From Flavisolibacter longurius (GTDB lineage: Bacteria; Bacteroidota; Bacteroidia; Chitinophagales; Chitinophagaceae): a stretch of DNA of 64,000 nt. Shown here in pieces: positions 38,384 to 45,973 of the stretch (position 1 is its first letter; the number at the start of each line of letters is the position of its first letter). Position numbers and translations under genes: made by a program. The stretch covers positions 1-64,000 of the forward strand of contig JABUMY010000015.1 of assembly GCA_013327885.1 (NCBI GenBank). Direction: 5' to 3'. The notes below the pieces were generated by a model, which saw nothing but the letters and a program-made list of their open reading frames with translations, had not been told where the DNA came from and ran no database searches.

Positions 38384-38641
38384 ATGGTTTATCTGATTCA
38401 CTTCGAAAGCAAACTGCATCACGCACAGCACTACATCGGGTTTGTGGAGGGTGATTTGGGACAGCGCATTGCCCTGCACAAAAGGAGCAAAGGAGCCAAA
38501 CTTCTGGCAGCCATAAATGAAGTCGGAATTGAATGGCGTGTGGTACGCATCTGGCGGGGTGCAGACCGCCAGTTTGAACGCAGGCTAAAGAACTACAAGA
38601 AAGCCCGCTGCTTCTGCCCAATCTGCGGCGGCTGGCTTTGA
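38384..38641 (+). CDS. GIY-YIG-like endonuclease-fold protein
   Basis: 85 aa from ATG 38384. The upstream extension to 38102 is not protein-like. The start MVYLIHFES, then HYIGFVEGDLGQRIALH, matches the GIY-YIG arrangement (YLI...YIG and a conserved arginine). A basic stretch and a C-terminal CPIC element follow. Small proteins of this type are common in Bacteroidota mobile elements, upstream of SSB and RadC genes. Nuclease activity is plausible but unproven. Confidence 0.7.
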   Translation: MVYLIHFESKLHHAQHYIGFVEGDLGQRIALHKRSKGAKLLAAINEVGIEWRVVRIWRGADRQFERRLKNYKKARCFCPICGGWL

Positions 38642-38673
38642 GAGATGCATTTCTTCACTTTAAATAAACCTTT

Positions 38674-39054
38674 ATGACAATTATTGGACGCATCACAAAA
38701 GATGCAATTGTAGCCACAACGAAGGACGACCGCAAAGTGGTCAATTTTTCCCTTGCGATCAACGAAAGCTACCAACCCAAGGTAGGTGATCGAGTAAAGG
38801 TGACGACCCATTGCAACTGTTCTTACTGGCTGGGCGAACGCATAGCCGAAAACCTGAAAAAAGGAACGTTACTGGAGGTGACCGGCCGCATTTATGTTTC
38901 GGCTTACGTGGGCACGGATGGCACAGCAAAGGCTTCGCTCAACTGCCATGTTTCGGCCATCAAAATTCATGCATGGCCAAAGGAGGTGGAAGTTCTTGGA
39001 AGGGCAACAGAAAATTTTATTTCAGCCGAGCAACCTGACGATGTGCCCTTTTAG
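38674..39054 (+). CDS. ssb: Single-stranded DNA-binding protein
   Basis: 126 aa. An OB-fold SSB pattern is visible (TIIGRITKDAIV, VVNFSLAINESY, GTLLEVTGRIYV), and the protein ends PDDVPF, the acidic-phenylalanine tail that SSB uses to recruit partners. It is 32 bp after the GIY-YIG gene. An element-borne SSB probably protects single strands during mobilisation; it is distinct from the chromosomal ssb. Confidence 0.9.
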   Translation: MTIIGRITKDAIVATTKDDRKVVNFSLAINESYQPKVGDRVKVTTHCNCSYWLGERIAENLKKGTLLEVTGRIYVSAYVGTDGTAKASLNCHVSAIKIHAWPKEVEVLGRATENFISAEQPDDVPF

Positions 39055-39136
39055 TATTTACAACCGGTGGCGAGACAACAGTCACCAGTGCTTTTTCCCT
39101 TTCTCTTTCCTCAGTAACTACTTAAAAAACTTCTAT

Positions 39137-39616
39137 ATGAACACCTGTTTTCTTTGTGGGCATATGATGGTGCCTGGTGTGCCGGCCGCCTGCAAAAACA
39201 CGTTGTTACGCAGGGCCTTTGACGCCCTGCAGCAGGCGGTGGAAAACCAACAGCCACCCCTTGTTGGGGATTACACCATCCGTCTGTTCCCGGCCCAAAA
39301 AATCTGCCTGCTTTCGGAACGCTTCGATCCGCAGAAGCCGGATATCACCCTGACCAAGACCCTGGAAACAGCCATCGTGCAGGTCTCAAGCCAGTACGGT
39401 CTTTGTCCTTCCCTTTGGACATTTGTGGAGCATTCCCATAGCGGCACCGGAAAGAAGGTACAGGAGGCATACGACCTGGTTGTCCTTAACCACGACGACC
39501 TCACCTGGGAATACCTCTGGCACAGTGACGCACCCACGGAGAGAGAACCCTATTCTGATTCACTGTTGGTGCGTCGCATCGAGCAATACCGAAGCGGTAC
39601 CGATACGATATTATAA
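39137..39616 (+). CDS. Hypothetical protein, 159 aa
   Basis: 159 aa from ATG 39137; the longer frame from 38894 overlaps ssb and is not credible. It begins MNTCFLCGHMMVPGVPA, with a CxxC pair and a third cysteine, and has a middle part with FVEHSHSGTGKKV. It follows ssb in a typical element backbone. I do not recognise the family. Confidence 0.6.
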   Translation: MNTCFLCGHMMVPGVPAACKNTLLRRAFDALQQAVENQQPPLVGDYTIRLFPAQKICLLSERFDPQKPDITLTKTLETAIVQVSSQYGLCPSLWTFVEHSHSGTGKKVQEAYDLVVLNHDDLTWEYLWHSDAPTEREPYSDSLLVRRIEQYRSGTDTIL

Positions 39617-39730
39617 GTCAGTGAGAAAAGACCACCAGGTAGCCGTTTTTGAATACTACGATACAATGAAGGTTGAAGAGCTCTATTCCGCCACTGATGT
39701 AAGCGTCGGTCACAGAATAGAGAATCGGAG

Positions 39731-39782
39731 GTTCAAGTCACTCAGCATCCACGTAAGTAGTTTCAAAATCAGTCAATCCCTT
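39731..39782 (+). repeat. Imperfect direct repeat, left copy
   Basis: A 52-bp segment beginning GTTCAAGTCACTCAGC and ending GTCAATCCCTT resembles 49273-49323. The last 23 bp agree at 21 positions and the earlier part at about two thirds. The two copies lie in the same orientation in non-coding DNA about 9.5 kb apart. They could be the traces of an old integration or recombination event. Confidence 0.5.
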
Positions 39783-39881
39783 TCAGTGATAGCCAATAGG
39801 CCGTTTGAACCCGCAACGGGATATTTCCCATTAATTATGTTGCACACTGTTAAATCATGCCGCCTTTGAAAATTCACAAGT

Positions 39882-40817
39882 TCATCCAGTTTGTATTTCT
39901 TTCAATTGCTCAATTTTTGTTTTAAGTTTTGCTTCCTTATCCGCTAAGTTCCAAGCCTCACTTAATACCAATCTTGCCTCTTTTATGATTTCGTCACTTT
40001 CCTCTTGTATATCTCGAAGATTCATTTCATCAATGTCCGATATATAATTGAAGAAATGATTCAGCGATTCTTCCAGTTTCACATGCGTAGGAAAATCTGG
40101 GTTCAAAAAAAGTAAAATCTGATTTCGCTTTTCCTCGATTTTAAATCGTAAAGAAACAACTTCTTTTTCCATTGTCTCTAAAGCCAATTCCAATTTCTCA
40201 ATTTGTACTTCCCTCCTTTCATTCCTCGGGAACTCTAAATAACTTTCCTCCCTAAGGTTCTTTAGTTCCTCACTTTTCTGTTGGTATTGTTCAATTAAAA
40301 CACGAGCTTGAAAAATGTTTGGAAGAAGTTCGCTTAATAACGGGCGTATACTCTTTATCCATTCTAATCTTGCTTGCGTTAAATTGTTTGCCCGTACCTG
40401 TTCGATGGTATTTCTCGCTGTTTGTTCTATTTGCTGTCTTGAAATGTCCAGTTGGTCGGCAGCTACCGCAAGTTGCGTCTTTGATTGCTTTTCCGCATTT
40501 GCAGCCTGCACAGAGGCATTTTTTGCCCCAACTTTATAGGCAATTGTTGAAGAAATCAAGACAGTAAGAAGGGCAATCACCGAAGGCATCCACTTTTCCC
40601 ACCATGAAGATTCGGACTTTTTAAAAATTTCTTCCAGTTTAGCCACTTTTAAGATGGTTGTGTCTTTTGCCTTCATTTCGTCAGCGGAAGCAATCATTCG
40701 ACTTACCAATACGTTAAGCGAATCTATATTTGAAGAAAGCAAACTATCACTTCTTTGGGGCTGGGAGTGGCTGATATAACAACAAAGACAAAATAAGATG
40801 ACAGCGATAAATTTCAT
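39882..40817 (-). CDS. Membrane-anchored coiled-coil protein
   Basis: 311 aa. A probable signal peptide (MKFIAVILFCLCCYISHS) is followed by a membrane segment at about 77-97 (MPSVIALLTVLISSTIAYKV). A long region of charged helices then runs to the C terminus, with a conserved-looking ARLEWIKSIRPLLSELL patch. The 4-bp overlap with the 120-aa gene upstream shows the pair is one unit. I do not recognise a catalytic domain. Paired small-plus-membrane proteins in such islands are sometimes defence systems; that remains speculation. Confidence 0.7.
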   Translation of the reverse strand: MKFIAVILFCLCCYISHSQPQRSDSLLSSNIDSLNVLVSRMIASADEMKAKDTTILKVAKLEEIFKKSESSWWEKWMPSVIALLTVLISSTIAYKVGAKNASVQAANAEKQSKTQLAVAADQLDISRQQIEQTARNTIEQVRANNLTQARLEWIKSIRPLLSELLPNIFQARVLIEQYQQKSEELKNLREESYLEFPRNERREVQIEKLELALETMEKEVVSLRFKIEEKRNQILLFLNPDFPTHVKLEESLNHFFNYISDIDEMNLRDIQEESDEIIKEARLVLSEAWNLADKEAKLKTKIEQLKEIQTG

Positions 40818-41176
40818 GACGTAACCTCTTGGAGTTTGGCTTCCACTTCTGTCAGCTTCATTTCATATTCGTCAAGTAATCTTGGCTTGAAGCCGTTTGG
40901 GTCAGACCAGAATCTGCTTTTCTCCTCCAAGGTTTTGGCAAATTTCTGTAGTGTGACACCTCCAATTCGTCGTAAACTGTTTGCGGCCTCCTGCCAGGTG
41001 GTACTCAATATCTGAGAAGGAATATCTGTTTGGTCTTTCCTGGTTCTGACGATATGAGTTCTTGTCAAGCGTATCGCATGGCTCACAATTTCAGAGACTT
41101 TAAATTTTTCTTCATTCGACAACTCCCCTGTTCTAGCGATATAATTTTTAACTAACTCAAGAACGAAGACTCCCAT
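40814..41176 (-). CDS. Hypothetical 120-aa partner of the membrane protein
   Basis: 120 aa, all helical by pattern, with basic segments AIRLTRTHIVRTRKDQ and TTWQEAANSLRRIGG. It ends by overlapping the membrane-protein gene by 4 bp. No membrane segment is seen. The family is not recognised. The two genes together form an isolated minus-strand unit within the plus-strand mobile backbone. Confidence 0.65.
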   Translation of the reverse strand: MGVFVLELVKNYIARTGELSNEEKFKVSEIVSHAIRLTRTHIVRTRKDQTDIPSQILSTTWQEAANSLRRIGGVTLQKFAKTLEEKSRFWSDPNGFKPRLLDEYEMKLTEVEAKLQEVTS

Positions 41177-41360
41177 AAGTAGGTATTTGGTTACTGAATT
41201 TATTAAAAAAACTAAACAATGCTTTGAATATTTGTCTATCTAATTTTGAACACATTCTTTGACAACCATTGTGTTCCTGAATAAACATTGAACACTGGGT
41301 TGACATTGCATTTCGCGATTTCAAGTTTCTAAAATACCAACACAATATCTTTAAAACAAC

Positions 41361-42049
41361 AGTGAAAGTAAAGGTGAGCGCATTTTCATTACCGCCAAGC
41401 TTCCGAATTACATTCGAGTAGGCAGTTATGATTTGATAGAAAATTACCTGATCCTAATCACCTCGAACGACGGTTTCGGGGCCATTACTGCCGCTTTTAC
41501 GCCAGTACGCATCGTGTGTCAGAATATACGCTCAATGCAGCGATGCACAACCACACAAACAGCATCAAAATTCGGCATAAGGCGAATGCACGGGAACACC
41601 TGCAGCAGGCACATAAGCTGATGGGTATTTCGAACCAGCTTTCCGCTGACCTGGAGCAGCTTTTCAATCAGTGGGCAGAGGTACCCATCACCGACAGCGA
41701 AGTAAAAAAGCTTATTGCGCTGGCACTGGCACCCGGAAAAGAAGGCCTGCAAGGTTTGGGAGCCGAAAGTAAAGAAGCCCTTTCCACGCAATTCCAGAAC
41801 GTCTGTGAAAAGGCTTTTGAATATGCCATGAGCAACCCCACACAAACAGTGGAAACCACCAAAGGAACCTTGTTTGGTGCTTATAATGCCGTGACAGGCT
41901 ACTACCAGAATGTAGGGAACTATAAAGATGGGGAAGCCAAGCTAAAGTCCATTATTTTGGGTGGCACCGCCCAGCAAAGAAGCACAAGAGCTTTCCGGCT
42001 TTGCACCGAATTCATGCGCCATGGCAGCAGCGCTTTACACTTGAATTAA
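41361..42049 (+). pseudogene. DUF932 phage/plasmid-like protein, truncated and frameshifted
   Basis: The first frame (41361 to about 41525) reads GERIFITAKLPNYIRVGSYD... and FTPVRIVCQN, typical of DUF932. The family's next residues, TLNAAMHNHTNSIKIRH, appear in another frame and continue to 42049. The N-terminal half of the domain is missing. DUF932 proteins are standard in Bacteroidota mobile elements. With two lesions this copy is dead. Confidence 0.8.
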
Positions 42050-42098
42050 CCAACATCAAAAGGGAGGCGAAAGCCTCCTTTCATTCAAAACTTTATCT

Positions 42099-42428
42099 AT
42101 GAGCAATCTTTTGAAGCAATACCAACAGATAAAGGCAAAATACAAAGACGCTCTTCTGCTGTTCCGTATCGCTGATTTTTATGAGGCATTTGACGAAGAT
42201 GCAGCGGCTGTCGCAAAGGTGTTTGAGGATCGTTACATGAAAACGAAAAATAAATAAGGTCAGATCGTTGGTTTAAGTATTCCTCACTACGCTTTAGATA
42301 CAGCCCTGCATAAACTGGTGCGGGCCGGTCATAAGGTGGGCTTATGCAACCAACTGGAAGAACCAAAAAAGACCCAAACAGGAAAAAAGAGGCGTTTCAG
42401 ACCTGCTTTAAGGAAACCGCCGCCTTGA
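42099..42428 (+). pseudogene. MutS N-terminal-domain-like protein with an in-frame stop
   Basis: MSNLLKQYQQIKAKYKDALL and FRIADFYEAFDEDAAAVAKVF resemble MutS domain I (mismatch-binding). A TAA at 42255 interrupts the frame, and it then continues without shift as [19 protein letters not shown] and [10 protein letters not shown], the next part of the same domain. Short stand-alone MutS-I proteins are common in Bacteroidota elements. Here a nonsense codon and the loss of some residues have inactivated it. Confidence 0.75.
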
Positions 42429-42434
42429 AATTCG

Positions 42435-42461
42435 CCGCCCTGACGGGCGGTGTATTTTTTT
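42435..42461 (+). terminator. Rho-independent terminator
   Basis: CCGCCC, loop TGAC, GGGCGG, then a T-rich tail TGTATTTTTTT. It lies 6 bp after the MutS-like pseudogene. Confidence 0.8.
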
Positions 42462-42676
42462 GAAAAATCAGGAATGTATAAGAAGGGTGGTTTTCACTGA
42501 TTAACTGCACAAAGTTCGGCGCTCCCTTTCAAAGGCTGGCAAGGAACTACGACATAAAGAAAAGCTCACCTATAAAGCGGCAGATGCCATTTATTTCGTT
42601 CCTCCTTGCGCCTGTGGAAAGCGGAGCACCGGCGAGGGTTTCCTAATCAATTTTTTAACCCTCAAAATGGAAGATT

Positions 42677-43147
42677 ATGGAAAAGAAACCCCTCCAAGAA
42701 ATGATGACCCAGGTAGCAGAAGTAGAGCTAATCTATAAGTCCAAAGTAAAAGCTTCTGACCGGCCACTGATCTCCTCCTCCCTCGATGCTTACAATGTGT
42801 TGAAAGAGCTTTGGGAAGAAGGGAAAATGGACCTGGTAGAGCAGTTTAAAGTCTTATTCCTGAACCGGGCTAACCGGGTGCTTTGCCTCTTCAATGTTTC
42901 CTCCGGCGGCATTACCGGCACGGTGGCAGATCCACGTTTGATTTACACGGCAGCGTTGAAGGTCAATGCCGTTTCGATCATTCTCTCCCACAACCACCCA
43001 TCGGGTGCACTAAAGCCATCCCGCCAGGATGAGGAGCTGACACAGAAAATAAAAGGTGCTGGCGCTTTCCTCGACATCAAGGTTCTGGACCATGTCATCC
43101 TTTCTTCAGAAGGGTATTACTCGTTTGCAGATGAAGGACTCTTATGA
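42677..43147 (+). CDS. radC: RadC-family JAB/MPN-domain protein
   Basis: 156 aa. It has the RadC metallo-motif SHNHPSG followed by a conserved S...D (SRQDEEL), and the typical FLNRANRVLCLFNVSSGG entry. The length is normal for element-encoded RadC proteins. The name reflects family usage; the biochemical function is uncertain. The stop codon lies inside a terminator hairpin. A vestige of a second radC 3' end is found 1.65 kb downstream. Confidence 0.9.
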   Translation: MEKKPLQEMMTQVAEVELIYKSKVKASDRPLISSSLDAYNVLKELWEEGKMDLVEQFKVLFLNRANRVLCLFNVSSGGITGTVADPRLIYTAALKVNAVSIILSHNHPSGALKPSRQDEELTQKIKGAGAFLDIKVLDHVILSSEGYYSFADEGLL

Positions 43148-43158
43148 GTCCTTTTTTT
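43135..43158 (+). terminator. Terminator overlapping the radC stop codon
   Basis: AGGACTC, loop TTAT, GAGTCCT, then TTTTTT. The TGA of radC is formed by the loop and second arm, so the last codons are part of the hairpin. Confidence 0.75.
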
Positions 43159-43481
43159 GTTTCATCCACCAGTAAGACTTTTCTATCCTTTTCTTCCTTT
43201 GTTATCACCCAATTCGGAAAAAAGACGCCTGTCTGCTACCTTCGGTAAATCGAAGATGGCATCGTTCGATCTGAATGTAGTGCAAACAGCCATAGAACAA
43301 AGGTGGAGAGGATCCTGACTTCCTTACCTTGAACTTGCCCGCAACGATGGTTTTCTCGTTCACACAATTTGCGTCTTCGCCATCAACCAAGCAGATCATT
43401 TACACTATAGAATATCAAATCGCGAAACTATCTTCGAAAAAAAAGAGAAGCAGTTGCCTCTCTTCGTATACTAATATCCAA
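43159..43481. other. Intergenic region between convergent radC and HigA-like genes
   Basis: 323 bp. The first 50 bp resemble the sequence after the radC vestige at 44.83 kb. No gene or RNA is seen in the remainder. Confidence 0.4.
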
Positions 43482-43976
43482 TCACTGAAAGGCAACCATT
43501 TTTTTATAGTCAAACTTTTCGTACTCTCTGGCTTTTGACGTTTGCTTCTTCAATTCTAGCAACTCGTTTTTAAGATCAACTTTTAACCAAATATCCGGCG
43601 TAGTATTGAAGAACTTAGAAAATCGTAATGCCAAGTCGGAAGTAAACTTCCGTTCACCTGTCAGGTACTTTTTCAGATTACCGTCTGTCATTCCGATCCT
43701 TTCTGCAAAGGTTTTAAAATTGATCCCCAAAACAACAAGAAAAGCCTTGACAAAATCATTGAGTGAACGCTCTTCTGTGCTGTTTTCCACATAATCTTCC
43801 ATCTGGTATAAAGTCCGGAGCATCCCAATTTCGATCGTCTGCTCCGGAGCCCTTTGCGCAATACGACGATTCAGAAAGTCTTTTACGTCAGTCGCTTTAG
43901 AGACATTCCATTTTTTATTATCACGTAGCCCGATCACTGCATCCGGATCTGATATTCTGTTTTTCTTGATCGCCAT
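43482..43976 (-). CDS. HigA-like XRE-family antitoxin
   Basis: 164 aa. The C-terminal half is a helix-turn-helix of the HigA/XRE type: INFKTFAERIGMTDGNLKKYL, then LALRFSKFFNTTPDIWLKV. The N-terminal part (about 1-75) may contact the toxin. It follows the GNAT-like gene by 28 bp, the toxin-first order seen in hig-type modules. It probably represses the pair through the twin palindromes upstream of the toxin gene. Confidence 0.75.
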   Translation of the reverse strand: MAIKKNRISDPDAVIGLRDNKKWNVSKATDVKDFLNRRIAQRAPEQTIEIGMLRTLYQMEDYVENSTEERSLNDFVKAFLVVLGINFKTFAERIGMTDGNLKKYLTGERKFTSDLALRFSKFFNTTPDIWLKVDLKNELLELKKQTSKAREYEKFDYKKMVAFQ

Positions 43977-44004
43977 AATACTGTTGTATTAAATGATTAA
44001 ATAA

Positions 44005-44526
44005 CTATTCTCTCTCTAAAAAATCCTTGATCAGCTTAATACCACTATCAAGTTCAATCACCATGGTGGTATCACTTATACTTTGTGCCCCATATTTACG
44101 CGAATACACAGCCATCAGCTTTACCTGGTTCTCGTCCTTTTCTTCCTGGACATCAAACACCAAGTAACCATCATATGGTGAGTCGGCCAGCAGGCTTTGT
44201 CTATAAGCAAAAGCTATCAGGCATCCGGCTACATAGTCGTACTTTCTTTTTTTGCCTTTGTTATGAGGTGCTACCTCTAAATAGGCCATATAGGGAATAG
44301 TCTTATCCTGCAGCTGGTAAATCAGACAACCCTGTATCGCACCTGGCTCTTTTTCTACAGTCAGCACATAGGCTGCAGCGTTTCTCAGTTCCTTCAGGCG
44401 CTTCCCAAAATTGAAACCCCATCCATCCTGTATAGAAGGCAATTCTTTATCATTAGCCTTTCGAATAACAGCATTTACCAGTACATCTGATGATATCTCT
44501 ACTATTTTACATTTAGTTCCACTCAT
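44005..44526 (-). CDS. GNAT-like protein, probable toxin of a toxin-antitoxin pair
   Basis: 173 aa. The pattern of strands and helices is acetyltransferase-like: GCLIYQLQDKTIPYMAYLEV (central strands), an APHNKGKKRKYDYVAGCLI turn-helix in the acetyl-CoA region, and DGYLVFDVQ, followed by KLMAVYSRKYGAQ near the end. The purine-rich AAGGAAAGG lies before the ATG. It is the first gene of the unit, with the HigA-like gene after it and two operator palindromes before it. Toxicity and tRNA or protein acetylation are inferred from context only. Confidence 0.6.
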   Translation of the reverse strand: MSGTKCKIVEISSDVLVNAVIRKANDKELPSIQDGWGFNFGKRLKELRNAAAYVLTVEKEPGAIQGCLIYQLQDKTIPYMAYLEVAPHNKGKKRKYDYVAGCLIAFAYRQSLLADSPYDGYLVFDVQEEKDENQVKLMAVYSRKYGAQSISDTTMVIELDSGIKLIKDFLERE

Positions 44527-44561
44527 CCAATTAAATCCTTTCCTTTACAAAGTTAAATATA

Positions 44562-44580
44562 ATTATACAAAATGTATAAT
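44562..44580. promoter_or_regulatory. Toxin-antitoxin operator, proximal palindrome
   Basis: ATTATACA, spacer AAA, TGTATAAT: a perfect 8-3-8 inverted repeat. It overlaps a TTTG...TACATTTTG promoter-like arrangement reading toward the GNAT-like gene. It is identical in both arms to the palindrome at 44594. Confidence 0.75.
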
Positions 44581-44593
44581 TTTTGGCACCATT

Positions 44594-44612
44594 ATTATAC
44601 AAACTGTATAAT
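44594..44612. promoter_or_regulatory. Toxin-antitoxin operator, distal palindrome
   Basis: ATTATACA, spacer AAC, TGTATAAT. Its centre is 32 bp from that of the proximal copy, about three helical turns, as expected for two dimers binding the same DNA face. Confidence 0.75.
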
Positions 44613-44992
44613 TAACAAGTTCTAAACACCAAATAAGATTGACCTGTTAAACGAATAATACAAGCCACATTCCCCATATTCTGCAACCAGCCAGCAGATC
44701 TGGGCAATAAGATGAATAATTAACCCATAAAATTAGGAGTGCCGGCACGTTCCTGGATAGTAAAATACAAGACCCCGCGCCCCTTTCCTCGGAAGGGTAT
44801 GGCTCATTTGTAGAGCAAGGGCTCTTATGCGTCCTTTTTTGCTCCACCCACCACTATTTTTTTCTCATCTTCCCCCCTAAAAGCCACCATCCTTTTTCAT
44901 CTAACGGGGAAACGAAATCATCTCGTATATTGAAAAAGCAAGCAGCAAAAGCCTGTCAAACGACAGGCTCACCACTCCAAAACGATCCCTTT
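44613..44992. other. Intergenic region with a radC vestige
   Basis: 380 bp between the toxin-antitoxin promoter and the 97-aa gene. Apart from the radC remnant at 44783-44826 and its decayed terminator I see no gene or RNA. Confidence 0.4.
44783..44826 (+). pseudogene. 3' vestige of a second radC gene
   Basis: The frame reads LSSEGYGSFVEQGLL, against LSSEGYYSFADEGLL at the end of the intact radC. The stop is mutated to TGC. The following GCGTCCTTTTTTG matches the terminator region of radC. Only about 15 codons remain. Confidence 0.75.
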
Positions 44993-45286
44993 CTACAAAT
45001 CTTTCAACCGGTAGTAAAACTCAGTCAGCCCACTTCGTTCCAGGATTTCTTCGACCGTTATCCGAAGTTCACCGACCGTTTCTAAAGGCAGGAAGGACAG
45101 GATTTCATCCCCGTTAGCCTCCTCTCTTCGCTGCATTCCCTGCTCGACCAAATGCCCCAGCAGCAGGATGGTCTGCCGGCTTGGGTTCAGGACAATTTTG
45201 CAGGTCTCTTTCATTCCCGGAGCGCTAAAGACGGTCTCAAAAATCTTTGCCCGTTCGCTTCCGTTGACATTTGACACACTACTCAT
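44993..45286 (-). CDS. Hypothetical protein, 97 aa
   Basis: 97 aa with a helical pattern: ERAKIFETVFSAPGMKET, TILLLGHLVEQGMQRR and VEEILERSGLTEFYYRL. It lies divergent to the mob genes and may regulate or assist mobilisation. No family is recognised. Confidence 0.55.
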   Translation of the reverse strand: MSSVSNVNGSERAKIFETVFSAPGMKETCKIVLNPSRQTILLLGHLVEQGMQRREEANGDEILSFLPLETVGELRITVEEILERSGLTEFYYRLKDL

Positions 45287-45577
45287 ACATCACATTTTTA
45301 AGGATTAAATAAATTGGGCTTCAAATCTACTTTCTCCTAACAGCATTTACCTGTTTAGATTTTGAACACGTCTTGTTTTCCGCTCCACCAACCTCTTACT
45401 TTCGGTTCGTGATACAAGCACGGATTGCTGTCAGACAACGGCAAACGGGAAGGCAGCCGGTGCCCGCTGACCGGCAAGATGTTCAAACGTATCACGTTTA
45501 CCGCTGCCCTTCACTCGGAACTCGTTTCGGGTGAGTTCAAAAGACAGTAACAACAAAAACGTGAAAGAGGTATTGTG
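45287..45577. other. Region upstream of the mob genes, candidate transfer origin
   Basis: About 290 bp of unassigned sequence directly before the accessory Mob gene, the usual place for oriT in Bacteroidota mobilisable elements. It contains an inverted repeat GCCGGT (45456-45461) and ACCGGC (45470-45475). I cannot identify a nick site. The upstream half is AT-rich and should carry the promoters of the divergent genes. Confidence 0.35.
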
Positions 45578-45973
45578 ATGAAAGAAACAAAAAGAGAAGT
45601 CCGAAACATGTGGTTACACATACGGCTGAACGAGACTGAGTACAGGACCATCAGCAGCCACCACCAAAAAACAACCTGCAAAGAACTCAGCGACTATGCC
45701 CGTAAGGTACTGCTCAGAAAACCCGTAACCGTCAACCACCGCAATCAGTCGGCAGATGAAATTTTGGCAGAGATGATCCGCCTCAAAAATGAGCTCAGTG
45801 CCATCGGCAACAACTTCAACCAAGTAGTACATAAACTGCACACACTGGATACCACACCCGAAGTCAAACTATGGGTACTGATGAGTGAAAGCCAGCGGGC
45901 CACCCTGCTAAAAAAGACCGAAGAAATCAAGGTGCGGATGAATGAAATCTACGAGCGATGGTTGCAAAAATAA
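45578..45973 (+). CDS. mobC: Mobilisation accessory (relaxosome) protein
   Basis: 131 aa from ATG 45578; a GTG one codon upstream is also possible. The start WLHIRLNETEYRTI is a ribbon-helix-helix strand-helix pattern, followed by ELSDYARKVLL and ELSAIGNNFNQVVHKLH, a signature of MobC/BmgB-like relaxosome proteins. The end overlaps the relaxase start by 16 bp. It probably binds the transfer origin and aids the relaxase. Confidence 0.85.
   Translation: MKETKREVRNMWLHIRLNETEYRTISSHHQKTTCKELSDYARKVLLRKPVTVNHRNQSADEILAEMIRLKNELSAIGNNFNQVVHKLHTLDTTPEVKLWVLMSESQRATLLKKTEEIKVRMNEIYERWLQK

Noticed and set aside
39423-39869. 148-codon plus-strand frame overlapping the 159-aa gene
   Set aside because: Its first half is a shadow of the 159-aa gene; the second half has a weak protein-like stretch (VFEYYDTMKVEELY) but no start or family, so I do not call it.
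41157-41345. 62-codon minus-strand frame
   Set aside because: It overlaps the start of the 120-aa gene and has no protein-like pattern.
44647-44847. 66-codon minus-strand frame
   Set aside because: It is antisense to the radC vestige and its terminator; no coding pattern.
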